A stretch of DNA of 64,000 nt from Ruminococcus sp. (GCA_031262835.1 JAISGY010000044.1:1-64000), one strand, 5' to 3'. Shown: positions 47,922-57,584, counted from the stretch's first letter. Program-made: numbers and translations. The notes: generated by a model not told the origin, from the sequence alone.

Positions 47922-49178
47922 TTATTGCGCGTTGTGTTTACGGTCAAAACCATGCGGAGTACGCTTGCCGAAGGTTATATCAAGAGCGGAAGCAATCGTC
48001 TTGTACGCGGTTTCGGGCGTTACGAGCGCGGTAATGATACCGGAAGACAAGGCGTTTTTCGCCGACATTTCGGTCTTGTATTCGTCCGCAAGATCATTCC
48101 GTTTCGCGGTAAGGTCATTTGCGCCCTTAAGTTTGTCGTGATGTAAAAATTCGACAGCAGAAAGCGGCGCAAGGGGAGCGATAACTGCGTTTTCATACGC
48201 GTAAACCGCGTCAGCATTCGCCGAAACAAAGACGGACAAAGCAGAACCGTAAGCTTTGCCTGTAATAAGCGTAATCTTGCGGGTTGAGGCGTTAGCGTAA
48301 GCGGAAGTAAGCTTAACAGCCGCCTTAAGGCAAGCCGATTTTGAGAAACCGTCCGTATCAAGAATTGTTACAACAGGAACCCCATAAGCGTCGCAAATAC
48401 TTACAAATTTAGCAACTTTTGAGCAGTCTTCGCACTCGATTGAATCACCCACGCCGACAAATCCGCAAAGCGCACCGTTAACAGTCCCAAACGCCGTCAG
48501 CGAACCCTTACCGCAAGTTTCATAAAGCGTTACGAGCGAATCCTTTTCCGCAAGCCCGGCAATAACAGCCAAAGCGTCGCCGATAGGCAAACTCTCGGGA
48601 GCTTCTGACTCAAATTCGGGCAGGGGAGCAAGGTTATTGAGCGGGAGCTTTTCAAGAAGAGAAGCGGTAATTTTAAGCGATTCTTCCATGTTTTCGGTTA
48701 AAACCGCAATCGCACCGTCGGTAACATTGGTATCATTTCCGGGTGCAGTGTAAATCTCCGCCGATTTTGTGGCAATAAAAAGGTCTGATGACGACGCAAT
48801 TACCGCGAGCGAACCTGTACAAACGCCCTGTGTCAAGGCAATCTGCGGGATAACGCCGGAAAGGTCGGAAACCTTTTTGAGAACTTTCCCGTAATATCCG
48901 AAAACCGCCGCGCCGTCGTCTATGTACGCGCCGTTTGAAGCATAGACAGCAACAACGGGCATACCGCTCTTTGCTGCAAAATCAAGAGCCTGACAAATTT
49001 TTTCTGACGTGTTTTTATCCATAACGCCGTCGAAAATATAGGTAAGTGCGGGCGAACCCTTGACATAACCGTACGCCGCCGTAACATTCCCGAAACCGGG
49101 ATATATTTCGCTGTAGAAGCTGTCGTCAAAAAGACTTTTTAAAATCTCTTTTTCCGTCATTTTAATCTTATCGGGCAT
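47922..49178 (-). CDS. Carboxyl transferase domain protein (12S/MmdA/PccB-related, compact 418 aa)
   Basis: ALTQGVCTGSLAVIASSSDLFIATKSAEIYTAPG; crotonase-like two-lobe architecture; in operon with biotin carrier. Confidence 0.8.
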   Translation of the reverse strand: MPDKIKMTEKEILKSLFDDSFYSEIYPGFGNVTAAYGYVKGSPALTYIFDGVMDKNTSEKICQALDFAAKSGMPVVAVYASNGAYIDDGAAVFGYYGKVLKKVSDLSGVIPQIALTQGVCTGSLAVIASSSDLFIATKSAEIYTAPGNDTNVTDGAIAVLTENMEESLKITASLLEKLPLNNLAPLPEFESEAPESLPIGDALAVIAGLAEKDSLVTLYETCGKGSLTAFGTVNGALCGFVGVGDSIECEDCSKVAKFVSICDAYGVPVVTILDTDGFSKSACLKAAVKLTSAYANASTRKITLITGKAYGSALSVFVSANADAVYAYENAVIAPLAPLSAVEFLHHDKLKGANDLTAKRNDLADEYKTEMSAKNALSSGIITALVTPETAYKTIASALDITFGKRTPHGFDRKHNAQ

Positions 49179-49337
49179 ATAAAATTCCCTCTCTATATAA
49201 ACTTTAGAAAAAATCCAAAATCAAATTCAGTATAACACATTCCATTCCAAATTACAATACCTTTCGCAAAATATTAAGTTTTTGTCAACACTTTGTACGC
49301 AATTTAAAACCACGCGTTTAACCACGTGGCTTAAAAT

Positions 49338-50084
49338 CTATTTCACAGCGTTTTTAATTGCAATAACTTCCGCCGGGGTAAGGTCTCGAAAGGTTCCGGG
49401 CTTTAGCATACCGAGCTTTAACGGTCCTTCGGCAATGCGCTTAAGCCTTACAACGGTAAGCCCCGCCGCCTCGCACATACGGCGTATCTGTCGGTTTTTC
49501 CCCTCGCGGATAACGATTAAAAGCACCGTGCGTTTTGCTTCGGTAAGGAGCACTTCAACATGAGCTGCGACCGTGGTCTTCATGTCAGGTTCTTCGGGCG
49601 TTCCGAAGTTGAGTTTCATCGGGAGCGAAAGCTTTGTGAGCTGTTCTTCCGTAATCTTTTCGCGGACAGTTACCCGATATGACTTCGCAATCTCGCGGGA
49701 GGGGTGCATTATAGCCTGCGCAAGTTTCCCGTCGTTGGTAAAAAGCAGGAGCCCTTCGGTGTCCTTGTCAAGCCGCCCGATGGGATAAACCCTCTCGTCA
49801 ACGCCGCCGAGAAGCATTGTAACATTTTTTCTGTCGAGTTCGTCATTCATTGTGGTAACATACCCGCGCGGCTTGTTGAGCATTATGTACCGCAGGGCGC
49901 GGTGCTTCTCGCGCCTTATGACAACACCATTAACGGTGATAATATCCTTTATCGTCGCGCCGTCGCCGACCTTAACGTTTCTTCCGTTAACCTTAACCGC
50001 GCCGGACGCGATAAGTTCTTCTGCCTTCCGCCTTGAACATAAGCCACTCTCGGCGATTATTTTTTGCAGTCTGATTTTTTCCAT
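49338..50084 (-). CDS. rRNA pseudouridine synthase (RluB/RsuA family)
   Basis: S4 domain IRLQKIIAESGLCSRRKAEELI; YPIGRLDKDTEGLLLFTNDG. Confidence 0.95.
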   Translation of the reverse strand: MEKIRLQKIIAESGLCSRRKAEELIASGAVKVNGRNVKVGDGATIKDIITVNGVVIRREKHRALRYIMLNKPRGYVTTMNDELDRKNVTMLLGGVDERVYPIGRLDKDTEGLLLFTNDGKLAQAIMHPSREIAKSYRVTVREKITEEQLTKLSLPMKLNFGTPEEPDMKTTVAAHVEVLLTEAKRTVLLIVIREGKNRQIRRMCEAAGLTVVRLKRIAEGPLKLGMLKPGTFRDLTPAEVIAIKNAVK

Positions 50085-50115
50085 CTTAACACTTTCGGTG
50101 ATAGCAGAGATTCTG

Positions 50116-51306
50116 CTAAACATATTTTTTCAAGAAGTCAATAATTACATAGTAGAGTGCTTTCGGTTGTTTTCGCGTTATCTTATGAGCACCCGCGGCG
50201 GTTTTTATCATAACGGTGTCAACAACTTCAGTGTCGGTTATAAACTCCGCTCTCCCGACAGTTTGCCCGGCTTTAACAGGCGCGTAAACAAACTCCGGCA
50301 GTATTATCCTAAACTCCGTCTCGGGAATTTCGCCCTTTACGGACATCAGTATCGGTTTTCTTTCAAGTGTAAGCGGTGCTTCGTCAATATCCCCGCCTAC
50401 AACAGGTATGGTAAAATCCTCCGGCGCGTTAAAATCGGTTTCAACAGGCTTAACAACCTCAAATCCGTAATTTAAAAGGTTAGTATGGTCAGCCCAATCG
50501 TTCGGCGCGTCAAGTGTACAGCAAATCAGCTTTACACCGTTTCTCTCCGCCGCCGAGACAAGACAACGCCCCGCCTCGTCCGTAAAGCCGGTCTTTACGC
50601 CGATACAGCCGTCATAGAGGGAAAGAAGCTTGTTGCTGTTTGAGAGCCAACGCGGGTAGGGAGGGTTTCCGTATTCGAGTTTAATACTTTCTGTCGCGGC
50701 AATCTTCGCGAAGTCGGGGTTTTCGAGCGCGGCTTTAGTGAGGATTGCCATATCGGAGGCGGTTGAATAGTGGTTGGCGGCGTGAAGCCCGGAAGGGGTT
50801 ATGAAGTGGGAGTTATTCATGCCGAGGTCAGCTGCCCTGCGGTTCATGAGTTCGGAAAATCCCGCTGTTCCTCCGCCTAAAATGTAAGCTGTGGCATTCG
50901 CCGCGTCGTTCCCGGAGGGGAGCATCATACCGTAACACAGGTCAAGTTTAGAAACAAGGTCGCCTTCAAGAAGCCCCATTGAAGAACCTTCGACTAAAAT
51001 TTCGGGTCCCATTACAAATTCGGTGTCAAGTCCACCGCTTTCGAGCATTAAAAGGGTCGTCATAATCTTCGTGGTTGAAGCCATCGGAAGACGTTCGTTC
51101 TCATTTTTTCCGTAAACAATCTGCCCGGTTTTAGCATCTATCAAGACAGCCGCCTTTGCGGAGACACTCGGTGCATCGGTTTCGTGCGGCAAGGCGTACG
51201 CCTTTACACCAAAAAATGTATATGCTAAAACCGATACAACGCCGATTGCGGTTATTATCCCGATAACTTTTGCAGCTGTTTTGTGCTTATTCTTCTTGCG
51301 AAACAT
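50116..51306 (-). CDS. D-alanyl-D-alanine carboxypeptidase (DacF-like)
   Basis: LPMASTTKIMTTLLMLE (SxxK), SGNDAAN, KTGFTDEAG. Confidence 0.95.
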   Translation of the reverse strand: MFRKKNKHKTAAKVIGIITAIGVVSVLAYTFFGVKAYALPHETDAPSVSAKAAVLIDAKTGQIVYGKNENERLPMASTTKIMTTLLMLESGGLDTEFVMGPEILVEGSSMGLLEGDLVSKLDLCYGMMLPSGNDAANATAYILGGGTAGFSELMNRRAADLGMNNSHFITPSGLHAANHYSTASDMAILTKAALENPDFAKIAATESIKLEYGNPPYPRWLSNSNKLLSLYDGCIGVKTGFTDEAGRCLVSAAERNGVKLICCTLDAPNDWADHTNLLNYGFEVVKPVETDFNAPEDFTIPVVGGDIDEAPLTLERKPILMSVKGEIPETEFRIILPEFVYAPVKAGQTVGRAEFITDTEVVDTVMIKTAAGAHKITRKQPKALYYVIIDFLKKYV

Positions 51307-51375
51307 CTTTACACTCCCGATTATATTTCTATATAATCAGTTTGTGCAGCAGTTTCGTCAATATAAATGGTAAAT

Positions 51376-51786
51376 TTATTCGTCGTTGAAGATCTCGTCG
51401 TCGGAGGGAGTGTCTTTTTTCTTAAACAGGTCCTTGATTTTACCGATAAGTTCGGGTATTGCGGCGATTGCGCCCGCAGCACCATTTTGTTCCTCGGTAA
51501 TCTGGAGAAGCTTAACATCACTGCCGTTAACGACAAGGAATCCGAGCGGAAGGATTGTTATACCCGCGCCCGAACCGCCGCCGAAGTAGTTCTTTTCGGA
51601 CTTTGTCGGAAGGTCGGAACCGCCCGCCGCAAAACCGTACGAAACCTTCGAGACGGGGATAATCGTAATATTCCCGACCTGTATCGCCTCGCCGATAACC
51701 GTATCGGCATCTGAAAGGTCGTGAATCTTTGAGAGCGAAGCCTCAATCAGAGCCTTAACCTTGGTGTTTTCGTTATTATCGTTCAT
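51376..51786 (-). CDS. GerW family (YtfJ) sporulation protein
   Basis: ADTVIGEAIQVGNITIIPVSKVSYGFAAGGSD…GGGSGAGITILPLGFLVV. Confidence 0.95.
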   Translation of the reverse strand: MNDNNENTKVKALIEASLSKIHDLSDADTVIGEAIQVGNITIIPVSKVSYGFAAGGSDLPTKSEKNYFGGGSGAGITILPLGFLVVNGSDVKLLQITEEQNGAAGAIAAIPELIGKIKDLFKKKDTPSDDEIFNDE

Positions 51787-51800
51787 TTTTAACCTCGATT

Positions 51801-52487
51801 TTATTCCGCAGCAATCGCCGCACTTTTTTTAACAGATCCGGTGAGTTCGCGCCTTTTGCGAAGGAGTTTTGTGCCTATCAAGAGCCCGCTTGAGAGCAAA
51901 ATATGAAGCCGCATCTTGAACTTGAGTGAAACATTAACGTCGCTTTCGAGCTTTTTCGGATTTTCAAAATCACAGTCAATATCACAGCTTTCAACATAAG
52001 TCGTTGCAAGAGAACTTATCGCCGCAATTATTCCGTACACAATCCCGCTTACTATACCATAATTAACGGCGGTTTTTGCGGCGTCTTCGGAACGTATGGT
52101 AATATCTGCATAGATATTATCGACAACAATTTTGCGTAAAATACGTTTTATTCCTTTTGATGAGCTGCCGTAGATTATACCTAATTTTTCCTTAATCGAC
52201 TTTCCAAGCTCAATCATTTCGGCAAGGCTTCGTTTTGACTTGCCTTGCGGCGTATCTGCATCTGCCGACGCTTCCGTTTCGGGCAGCCCTGAAACCGGCG
52301 ACTCTACAGAGGACGGCTTGTCTTCACCCGATTTTGCCTTTTTTTCCTTGAAAGGAAAGATTTTTATGAACATATAGGTTACTTCAAATTTAAGCTTACC
52401 GTCAGCATAGCGAATTGACAGAACAAGCGGCATCATCAGAAGTATCCAAATGACTGCGGCGATTGCCGCTAAAATCCATATCCACAT
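51801..52487 (-). CDS. DUF2953 domain protein
   Basis: N-terminal TM, position between scpB and gerW, C-terminal conserved membrane-associated region. Confidence 0.75.
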   Translation of the reverse strand: MWIWILAAIAAVIWILLMMPLVLSIRYADGKLKFEVTYMFIKIFPFKEKKAKSGEDKPSSVESPVSGLPETEASADADTPQGKSKRSLAEMIELGKSIKEKLGIIYGSSSKGIKRILRKIVVDNIYADITIRSEDAAKTAVNYGIVSGIVYGIIAAISSLATTYVESCDIDCDFENPKKLESDVNVSLKFKMRLHILLSSGLLIGTKLLRKRRELTGSVKKSAAIAAE

Positions 52488-53047
52488 TAGTTTTCACCAT
52501 CGGGGAAGGTTTCGTCTATAACCGTCTGTTCGCCGCTGCTTGCCGGGATAGGGGGGAGGTCGGCGAGGGATTCGAGCCCGAAAGTTCGCAAAAATACATC
52601 GGTTGTCTTATACGCAATAGGCTTCCCGGGGACATCAAGCCTTCCGGCTTCTTCTAAAAGCCGCTTTTCGGCTAAGTTATTTACGAGGGAGGAACTGTCA
52701 ACCCCGCGCACGTGTTCGACAAAACTTTTTGTGACGGGTTGGTTATAAGCGATTATTGTAAGAACTTCAAGTGCCGCCTGAGACAGGGGTTGTGCCCGCC
52801 GCATATCGAAAGCGCGGCGGATATATTCATAGTATTCCCGCCTTACGGCAAGCTGATACGAGTCGTTAAGGCGAAGTACCGTAAGCGCAGAGCCTGTGTC
52901 TTCGTAACGGTCTTCAAGCTCGCGGATAAGCTTGTCCGCAAGGGGAAGTTCAATCTTTGCCGCTTCGGCGATACGTTCGCGGCTTATCGGTTCGCCCGAA
53001 GCAAAGAGTATCGCTTCGACTATCGCTATTCCTTCAAAAGCAGTCAA
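52487..53047 (-). CDS. scpB: Segregation and condensation protein B
   Basis: IVEAILFASGEPISRERIAEAA…QAALEVLTIIAYNQPVTKSFVEHVRGVDSSSLVNNL. Confidence 0.95.
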   Translation of the reverse strand: MTAFEGIAIVEAILFASGEPISRERIAEAAKIELPLADKLIRELEDRYEDTGSALTVLRLNDSYQLAVRREYYEYIRRAFDMRRAQPLSQAALEVLTIIAYNQPVTKSFVEHVRGVDSSSLVNNLAEKRLLEEAGRLDVPGKPIAYKTTDVFLRTFGLESLADLPPIPASSGEQTVIDETFPDGEN

Positions 53048-53056
53048 AATGCACCT

Positions 53057-53770
53057 TTATCTATTAAAACAAATTTCGGTATTGTCGTCATTAAGAAGTA
53101 TTCGCCCGGATTTAGAAAGCTCCAAGACCGCTAAAAACGCCGCGACACGCTCCGACTTGTCGATAATTTCATCGAACATATGGCTAAGTACGCATCTTCC
53201 CGTGCGGTACAGGATTTTTAGGATATAGACAATCTTGCTGTTAACCGAGAAAATCTTCGTCGTGACAATCCCTTCAAAAGGGTCAAGCTTCGGCGGCTTT
53301 TCCTGTATTGTGATGTTAATACCACTAAAAACGTCAAATAGAATCATCTTGTTGTGTTCGAGGGCGTAGGTGTTGTCAAATTGCATCGCGAGGGGTGCGC
53401 GGACGGTGAATGTGTCGCCCTTGTAGACGAGTTTCAAACGTGCGGCAAGGTCTTTTATAACCGCATATTCGATGAGCCGCCCCTCAAGTTCGCGCTTTAA
53501 TATATCCGCCGCTTGGGGTTTTGGCAGGAGCGACGCCGCCTTGATATAAAGGAGCTTCGCCGCCATCTCCAAAAATTCCGCCGCAATCTCGGTGTTCTTC
53601 TCCGCATATTCGTTGATGTATTCCATATATTGGTCGAGAAGAATCGAAATCGGAATATCGTTGATGTTTAGCTTGTGCTTTTGTATTAAAAACAAGAGCA
53701 GGTCAAGCGGACCTTCAAAGTTATCAAGCTTAAATTTTAAGACATCGGAGTATTCATTTTCTACAGGCAT
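53057..53770 (-). CDS. scpA: Segregation and condensation protein A
   Basis: FKLDNFEGPLDLLLFLIQKHKLNINDIPISILLDQYMEYI. Confidence 0.97.
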   Translation of the reverse strand: MPVENEYSDVLKFKLDNFEGPLDLLLFLIQKHKLNINDIPISILLDQYMEYINEYAEKNTEIAAEFLEMAAKLLYIKAASLLPKPQAADILKRELEGRLIEYAVIKDLAARLKLVYKGDTFTVRAPLAMQFDNTYALEHNKMILFDVFSGINITIQEKPPKLDPFEGIVTTKIFSVNSKIVYILKILYRTGRCVLSHMFDEIIDKSERVAAFLAVLELSKSGRILLNDDNTEICFNR

Positions 53771-53775
53771 AAGCG

Positions 53776-54414
53776 TTAAATTCCAAAAATTCCAAGCCAG
53801 TTTGTAAGGAACATAATTGCATCGATTACAAGGTTGTTAAAAAAACTCATAAATACCCTGAATACAGGAAGAAACGACAGAGCAATCAGTATAACAAACG
53901 AAATTCGTTCATAATTCATCATCCTGAAATAGGTCTTTTCGGGCAGTATAAGCGAAAATATTCGCGAACCGTCAAGCGGAGGAACCGGGATAAGGTTAAA
54001 TACCGCGAGCATGACATTGATTGTTACACCCGTCACAAATACCTGCATTATAACCATACCGACTTCGTTTAAGTGTTCCGGGCGAATATGATTCGCAATG
54101 CGGTAAATAATCATAAAGATGTAGGCTAAAATAAGGTTTGAGGCGGGTCCGGCAAGGGCGGAGAGGGCAAAACCGACTTTTCGGTTCTTGAAATTCATCG
54201 GGTTAATCGGAACGGGTTTTGCCCAACCGAATCCGGTTGCAAGCATTAAGACAGAGCCGAAAAGGTCAAGGTGCTTTAGCGGGTTGAGTGTTAGCCGCCC
54301 CATTCTGTAGGCGGTGTCGTCCCCTAATTTGTACGCCGCGAAGGCGTGGGCACATTCGTGAACAGGGAAGCAGATGAGCATGATTACGGCGTAAATTATC
54401 GTCTGTTCAAGCAT
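53776..54414 (-). CDS. Site-2 protease (M50) family protein
   Basis: FPVHECAHAFAAYKLGDDTAYRMGRLTLNPLKHLDLFGS; NLIPVPPLDGSRI. Confidence 0.95.
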   Translation of the reverse strand: MLEQTIIYAVIMLICFPVHECAHAFAAYKLGDDTAYRMGRLTLNPLKHLDLFGSVLMLATGFGWAKPVPINPMNFKNRKVGFALSALAGPASNLILAYIFMIIYRIANHIRPEHLNEVGMVIMQVFVTGVTINVMLAVFNLIPVPPLDGSRIFSLILPEKTYFRMMNYERISFVILIALSFLPVFRVFMSFFNNLVIDAIMFLTNWLGIFGI

Positions 54415-54477
54415 AACTCTTCCCCCTTCTCTTCATTTTAACATATTCTATCGCTTTATGCAAGCAGTTTTTGTAAA

Positions 54478-55794
54478 TTACACAACAGTTTTCACAAAAA
54501 TGTCGTAAACAGCATTGACAGCGGTTTCAAAATCGTCCTCCGCAACACCGATTATGACGTTAATTTCGCTCGAACCTTGGTCAATCATCTTGACGTTAAC
54601 GTCGGCGTGGGCGAGTGCGGAGAAAATCCGACCGGCAGTACCGCGTGTGCGTTTCATGCCGCGCCCCACAACCGCTATAAGCGCAAGGTTATCCTCAACG
54701 GTTAAAACGTCGGGGTGAACACGCTCAATGATTTCTTCAAGAACGCAGTCCTGCTTCGGTTTCAAGGCGTCTGCTGCGATTATAACCGACATTGTGTCAA
54801 CCCCCGAGGGCATATGCTCAAAGCTTAGATTGTTCTTTTCGAGTGCGCGGAGGACATTTCTGCCGAAACCGATTTCACCGTTCATGAGGTCCTTTTCGAT
54901 ATTGATAACCGAAAAGCCCTTCTTGCCCGCGATACCGGTTATGGTAAACCTGCTTCCGTCCTTTGCTTCGTCAACAATCATGGTGCCTTTATCGGAAGGT
55001 TTATTCGTGTTGCGAATGTTTATCGGAATTCCGGCAGTCCGTACGGGGAAGATTGCTTCCTCGTGTAAAACTCCCGCGCCCATATAAGAAAGCTCGCGAA
55101 GCTCCTTATAGGTTATCGTTTCAATAGGCTCGGGATTTTCAACAATCCGCGGGTCTGCGACAAGGAAGCCCGAAACGTCCGTCCAGTTTTCGTAAATCTC
55201 CGAACCGCTCGCTCTTGCGGCGATTGAGCCTGTTATATCGGAACCGCCGCGAGAGAATGTTTTAATCGTATCGTTGGGCATTGCGCCGTAAAACCCGGGA
55301 ATAACTGCTTTCCCGGCAATCTTAAGCTTTTCGGAAAGAACAGGATAGGTAGCATCGGGGTCGAATACGCCGTTGTCGTTAAAGAAGATACAAGACGCGG
55401 GCTCGATAAACTCAAAGCCGATGTATTTTGCGAATAAAAGTCCGTTAAGGTATTCGCCGCGGCTTGCGGCATAGTCTCTCCCGGCGCGGTGCGCGAAAGC
55501 GTCCTTGATATTCTCGAATTCCTCATCGAGGGAAATATCAAGGTTCAGGTCACGGATAATCGCATTATACCGCTCCTCAATCGCCGCGAATTCGTCTGTA
55601 AAGGAAATACCTCTTGCAGCCTTTGCGTAGCAATCATAGAGCATATCGGTAACCTTGGAATCGTTTTTGTCGCGCTTTCCGGGCGCGGAAACAACGACAA
55701 TACGTCTTGTTTCGTCCGCTAAAACAATGTCGCGGACTTTAGAGAATTGAACCGCGTCCGCCATTGACGAACCGCCGAATTTTACTGTTTTCAT
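54478..55794 (-). CDS. Aspartate kinase
   Basis: MKTVKFGGSSMADAVQFSKVRDIV; FSRGGSDITGSIAARA; two ACT domains. Confidence 0.97.
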   Translation of the reverse strand: MKTVKFGGSSMADAVQFSKVRDIVLADETRRIVVVSAPGKRDKNDSKVTDMLYDCYAKAARGISFTDEFAAIEERYNAIIRDLNLDISLDEEFENIKDAFAHRAGRDYAASRGEYLNGLLFAKYIGFEFIEPASCIFFNDNGVFDPDATYPVLSEKLKIAGKAVIPGFYGAMPNDTIKTFSRGGSDITGSIAARASGSEIYENWTDVSGFLVADPRIVENPEPIETITYKELRELSYMGAGVLHEEAIFPVRTAGIPINIRNTNKPSDKGTMIVDEAKDGSRFTITGIAGKKGFSVINIEKDLMNGEIGFGRNVLRALEKNNLSFEHMPSGVDTMSVIIAADALKPKQDCVLEEIIERVHPDVLTVEDNLALIAVVGRGMKRTRGTAGRIFSALAHADVNVKMIDQGSSEINVIIGVAEDDFETAVNAVYDIFVKTVV

Positions 55795-55848
55795 TTGAAA
55801 CCACCGTAAAAAATTGATATTACTAATTCTATGTGAAGTTTATTAAAA

Positions 55849-56796
55849 TTATCTTCTGCCAAAGATTTTCTCTTTGGTTAAAACAGCATCTTTTGAATAT
55901 ATGAGGGAGAGGGAGGTGTCGTCACGGTTTCCGTACTCGGATATTTCGGGAAGCATCTTGTCAAGAACACGCTTTCCCTTAAATTTCCCCTGTGAAATAA
56001 TAATCCGCGTGAGCTGTTCAAAAATCTTGCATAGGTCTTTTTTATCGCGATAAGCTTCAGAAACACCATCCGTACATAAAAATACCGCCGTCGGCAGGAT
56101 TTCCGAATAGTAATGCCTGAATTCATCTGCCGCGTCCGAGTCACAGATTGAGGTTGTCGCATTCAGAAAACAATTTTCGTCCCACGGTACGGGCTCGGAA
56201 AAATCTCCGTCCGCACTTTGCGCAAAAATCCGCCCGTCGCCGATTTGAATCCCGAACCAGTATTTTTCGGTAACCGCCGCAAGAAGGAGAGTGCTTCCGT
56301 AAACGCTGTAGATGTAGTCGTCAAAGCCCCAGTCAGACGGCAGTTTAGCTATTTCGTCGTCTCTGTAAGGGTGCGCGCCGAAATCTTCGTAAACTTCGTC
56401 GCCCCATCTTGAAATTATGCATTTTTCGAGCTGTGAGAGCTGTCTCTGTATATCTTCCGCATTTTTAAGAAGATTATTTCCGGCATTTTTGATGAATTCC
56501 TCCGCCGCCATAATCCCGATTGTTACGGCGAGTTCCGCGCCGCGCCCGCTGCGAAAATAGGGCTCCGCACCATGCCCGTCGGCAACCGCCGCAATAACGT
56601 AACCGCTTTTATGAAGGCACGCCGAATAATCCTGACACGGAAGACCATGACGAAGATGAGAAAGACCGATTGATGTTCCGTTAATACAGTTGTAGATATA
56701 ATCACCAACCCAGAATACAGAGTACAGAGTACAGAATACAGAGCAGAGGGCAGAAACAGTGAAATCTGTATTCTGTATTCTCGCTTCTTTATTCTG
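55849..56796 (-). CDS. PP2C-type protein phosphatase; open frame extends from the VWA stop codon but has no ATG/GTG/TTG before the ATG at 56511
   Basis: Upstream translation …VGDYIYNCINGTSIGLSHLRHGLPCQDYSACLHKSGYVIAAVADGHGAEPYFRSGRGAELAVTIGI-MAAEEF…; FLCTDGVSEAY; GNRDDTSLSLI. Confidence 0.8.
   Translation of the reverse strand, partial: QNKEARIQNTDFTVSALCSVFCTLYSVFWVGDYIYNCINGTSIGLSHLRHGLPCQDYSACLHKSGYVIAAVADGHGAEPYFRSGRGAELAVTIGIMAAEEFIKNAGNNLLKNAEDIQRQLSQLEKCIISRWGDEVYEDFGAHPYRDDEIAKLPSDWGFDDYIYSVYGSTLLLAAVTEKYWFGIQIGDGRIFAQSADGDFSEPVPWDENCFLNATTSICDSDAADEFRHYYSEILPTAVFLCTDGVSEAYRDKKDLCKIFEQLTRIIISQGKFKGKRVLDKMLPEISEYGNRDDTSLSLIYSKDAVLTKEKIFGRR
56711..56796. repeat. 86-nt fold-back element: two 32-nt arms of degenerate 7-nt repeats (CAGAATA/CAGAGTA; TCTGTAT) around a 22-nt loop
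   Basis: Left arm 56711-56742 and reverse complement of right arm 56765-56796 match at 26/32 positions by hand count. Confidence 0.9.
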
Positions 56797-57537
56797 TTAA
56801 TCCCATTCGTCGTCGGACACAACAGCGTCGCCGCGCATCTCTTCGACAGCGGTTTTGAGTTCGTATAAGAATTCTTCCTGCTTTGTCGGTTTTAAACCGT
56901 TGTCGGAAACAGCGGCGGCGGAACGGCTTGCAACCTGACTGCTTCGCACCGACACAAATTTTATCATCTTTTTAAGAAGCTCACTGTTTGTTGCCTTAAC
57001 GACGGAGTTTTCATTCCCGGTAAATTTTCTTAAAACCTCTTCGTTAGCGTCGTCCCCGACAGCAAGAGCAACCTTAATTGCGTGGACAAACCACTTGTTT
57101 TCGGAAAGCTCTTCGAGGGGTTTTTGCCACTCGTCGGTGGGTTCGCCGTCGGTCATGAGGAATATTACCGGGGCGTATGAGCCGGCGGCTTCCTGCATGA
57201 AGGCGGATTTTGAAAGCTTCTCGCGAAGTTCGGTGAATGCCGCGCCGAGGTCTGTTACACCCATTGCTTCGATAGGTTCCCATCTGAAAACGTCTGCGGA
57301 AACGGGTCCGTCAGGGGTTACCCACTTTATGCCGTTTGAAAATTCCATCGCCGCAATCTTTATTTCGGCGTCGGGGTTCGCCTCCGACATCTTTTTAAGG
57401 TCGGGAATAATCTCCTCGATAGCGTTGTTGACCGAACCGATTTTAGTTCCGAACATTGAACCGCTTGTATCTATAAGGAAGAATAAAACCATGGTTTTAC
57501 GGGGTACGGGTGCGCTTGTTAAAATACTTTCCGGCAT
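56797..57537 (-). CDS. TerY-like VWA domain protein
   Basis: MIDAS VLFFLIDTSGSMFGTKIGSVNNAIEEIIPDL; FLMTDGEPTDEWQKPLEEL. Confidence 0.9.
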   Translation of the reverse strand: MPESILTSAPVPRKTMVLFFLIDTSGSMFGTKIGSVNNAIEEIIPDLKKMSEANPDAEIKIAAMEFSNGIKWVTPDGPVSADVFRWEPIEAMGVTDLGAAFTELREKLSKSAFMQEAAGSYAPVIFLMTDGEPTDEWQKPLEELSENKWFVHAIKVALAVGDDANEEVLRKFTGNENSVVKATNSELLKKMIKFVSVRSSQVASRSAAAVSDNGLKPTKQEEFLYELKTAVEEMRGDAVVSDDEWD

Positions 57538-57584
57538 TGTTTTTATCCTTTCAATAATAAAATCCTATAATTTTGTGGTATCCT

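Noticed and set aside
53057-54414. scpA/scpB/site-2 protease/DUF2953/GerW/DacF/RluB cluster as a novel system
   Set aside because: This is a standard conserved gene order in spore-forming Clostridia
56523-56822. 99-aa ORF MCPTTNGINRIKKREYRI… overlapping VWA/PP2C junction
   Set aside because: It is out of frame with the PP2C motifs; the parallel frame encodes recognisable PP2C sequence, so this is a shadow ORF
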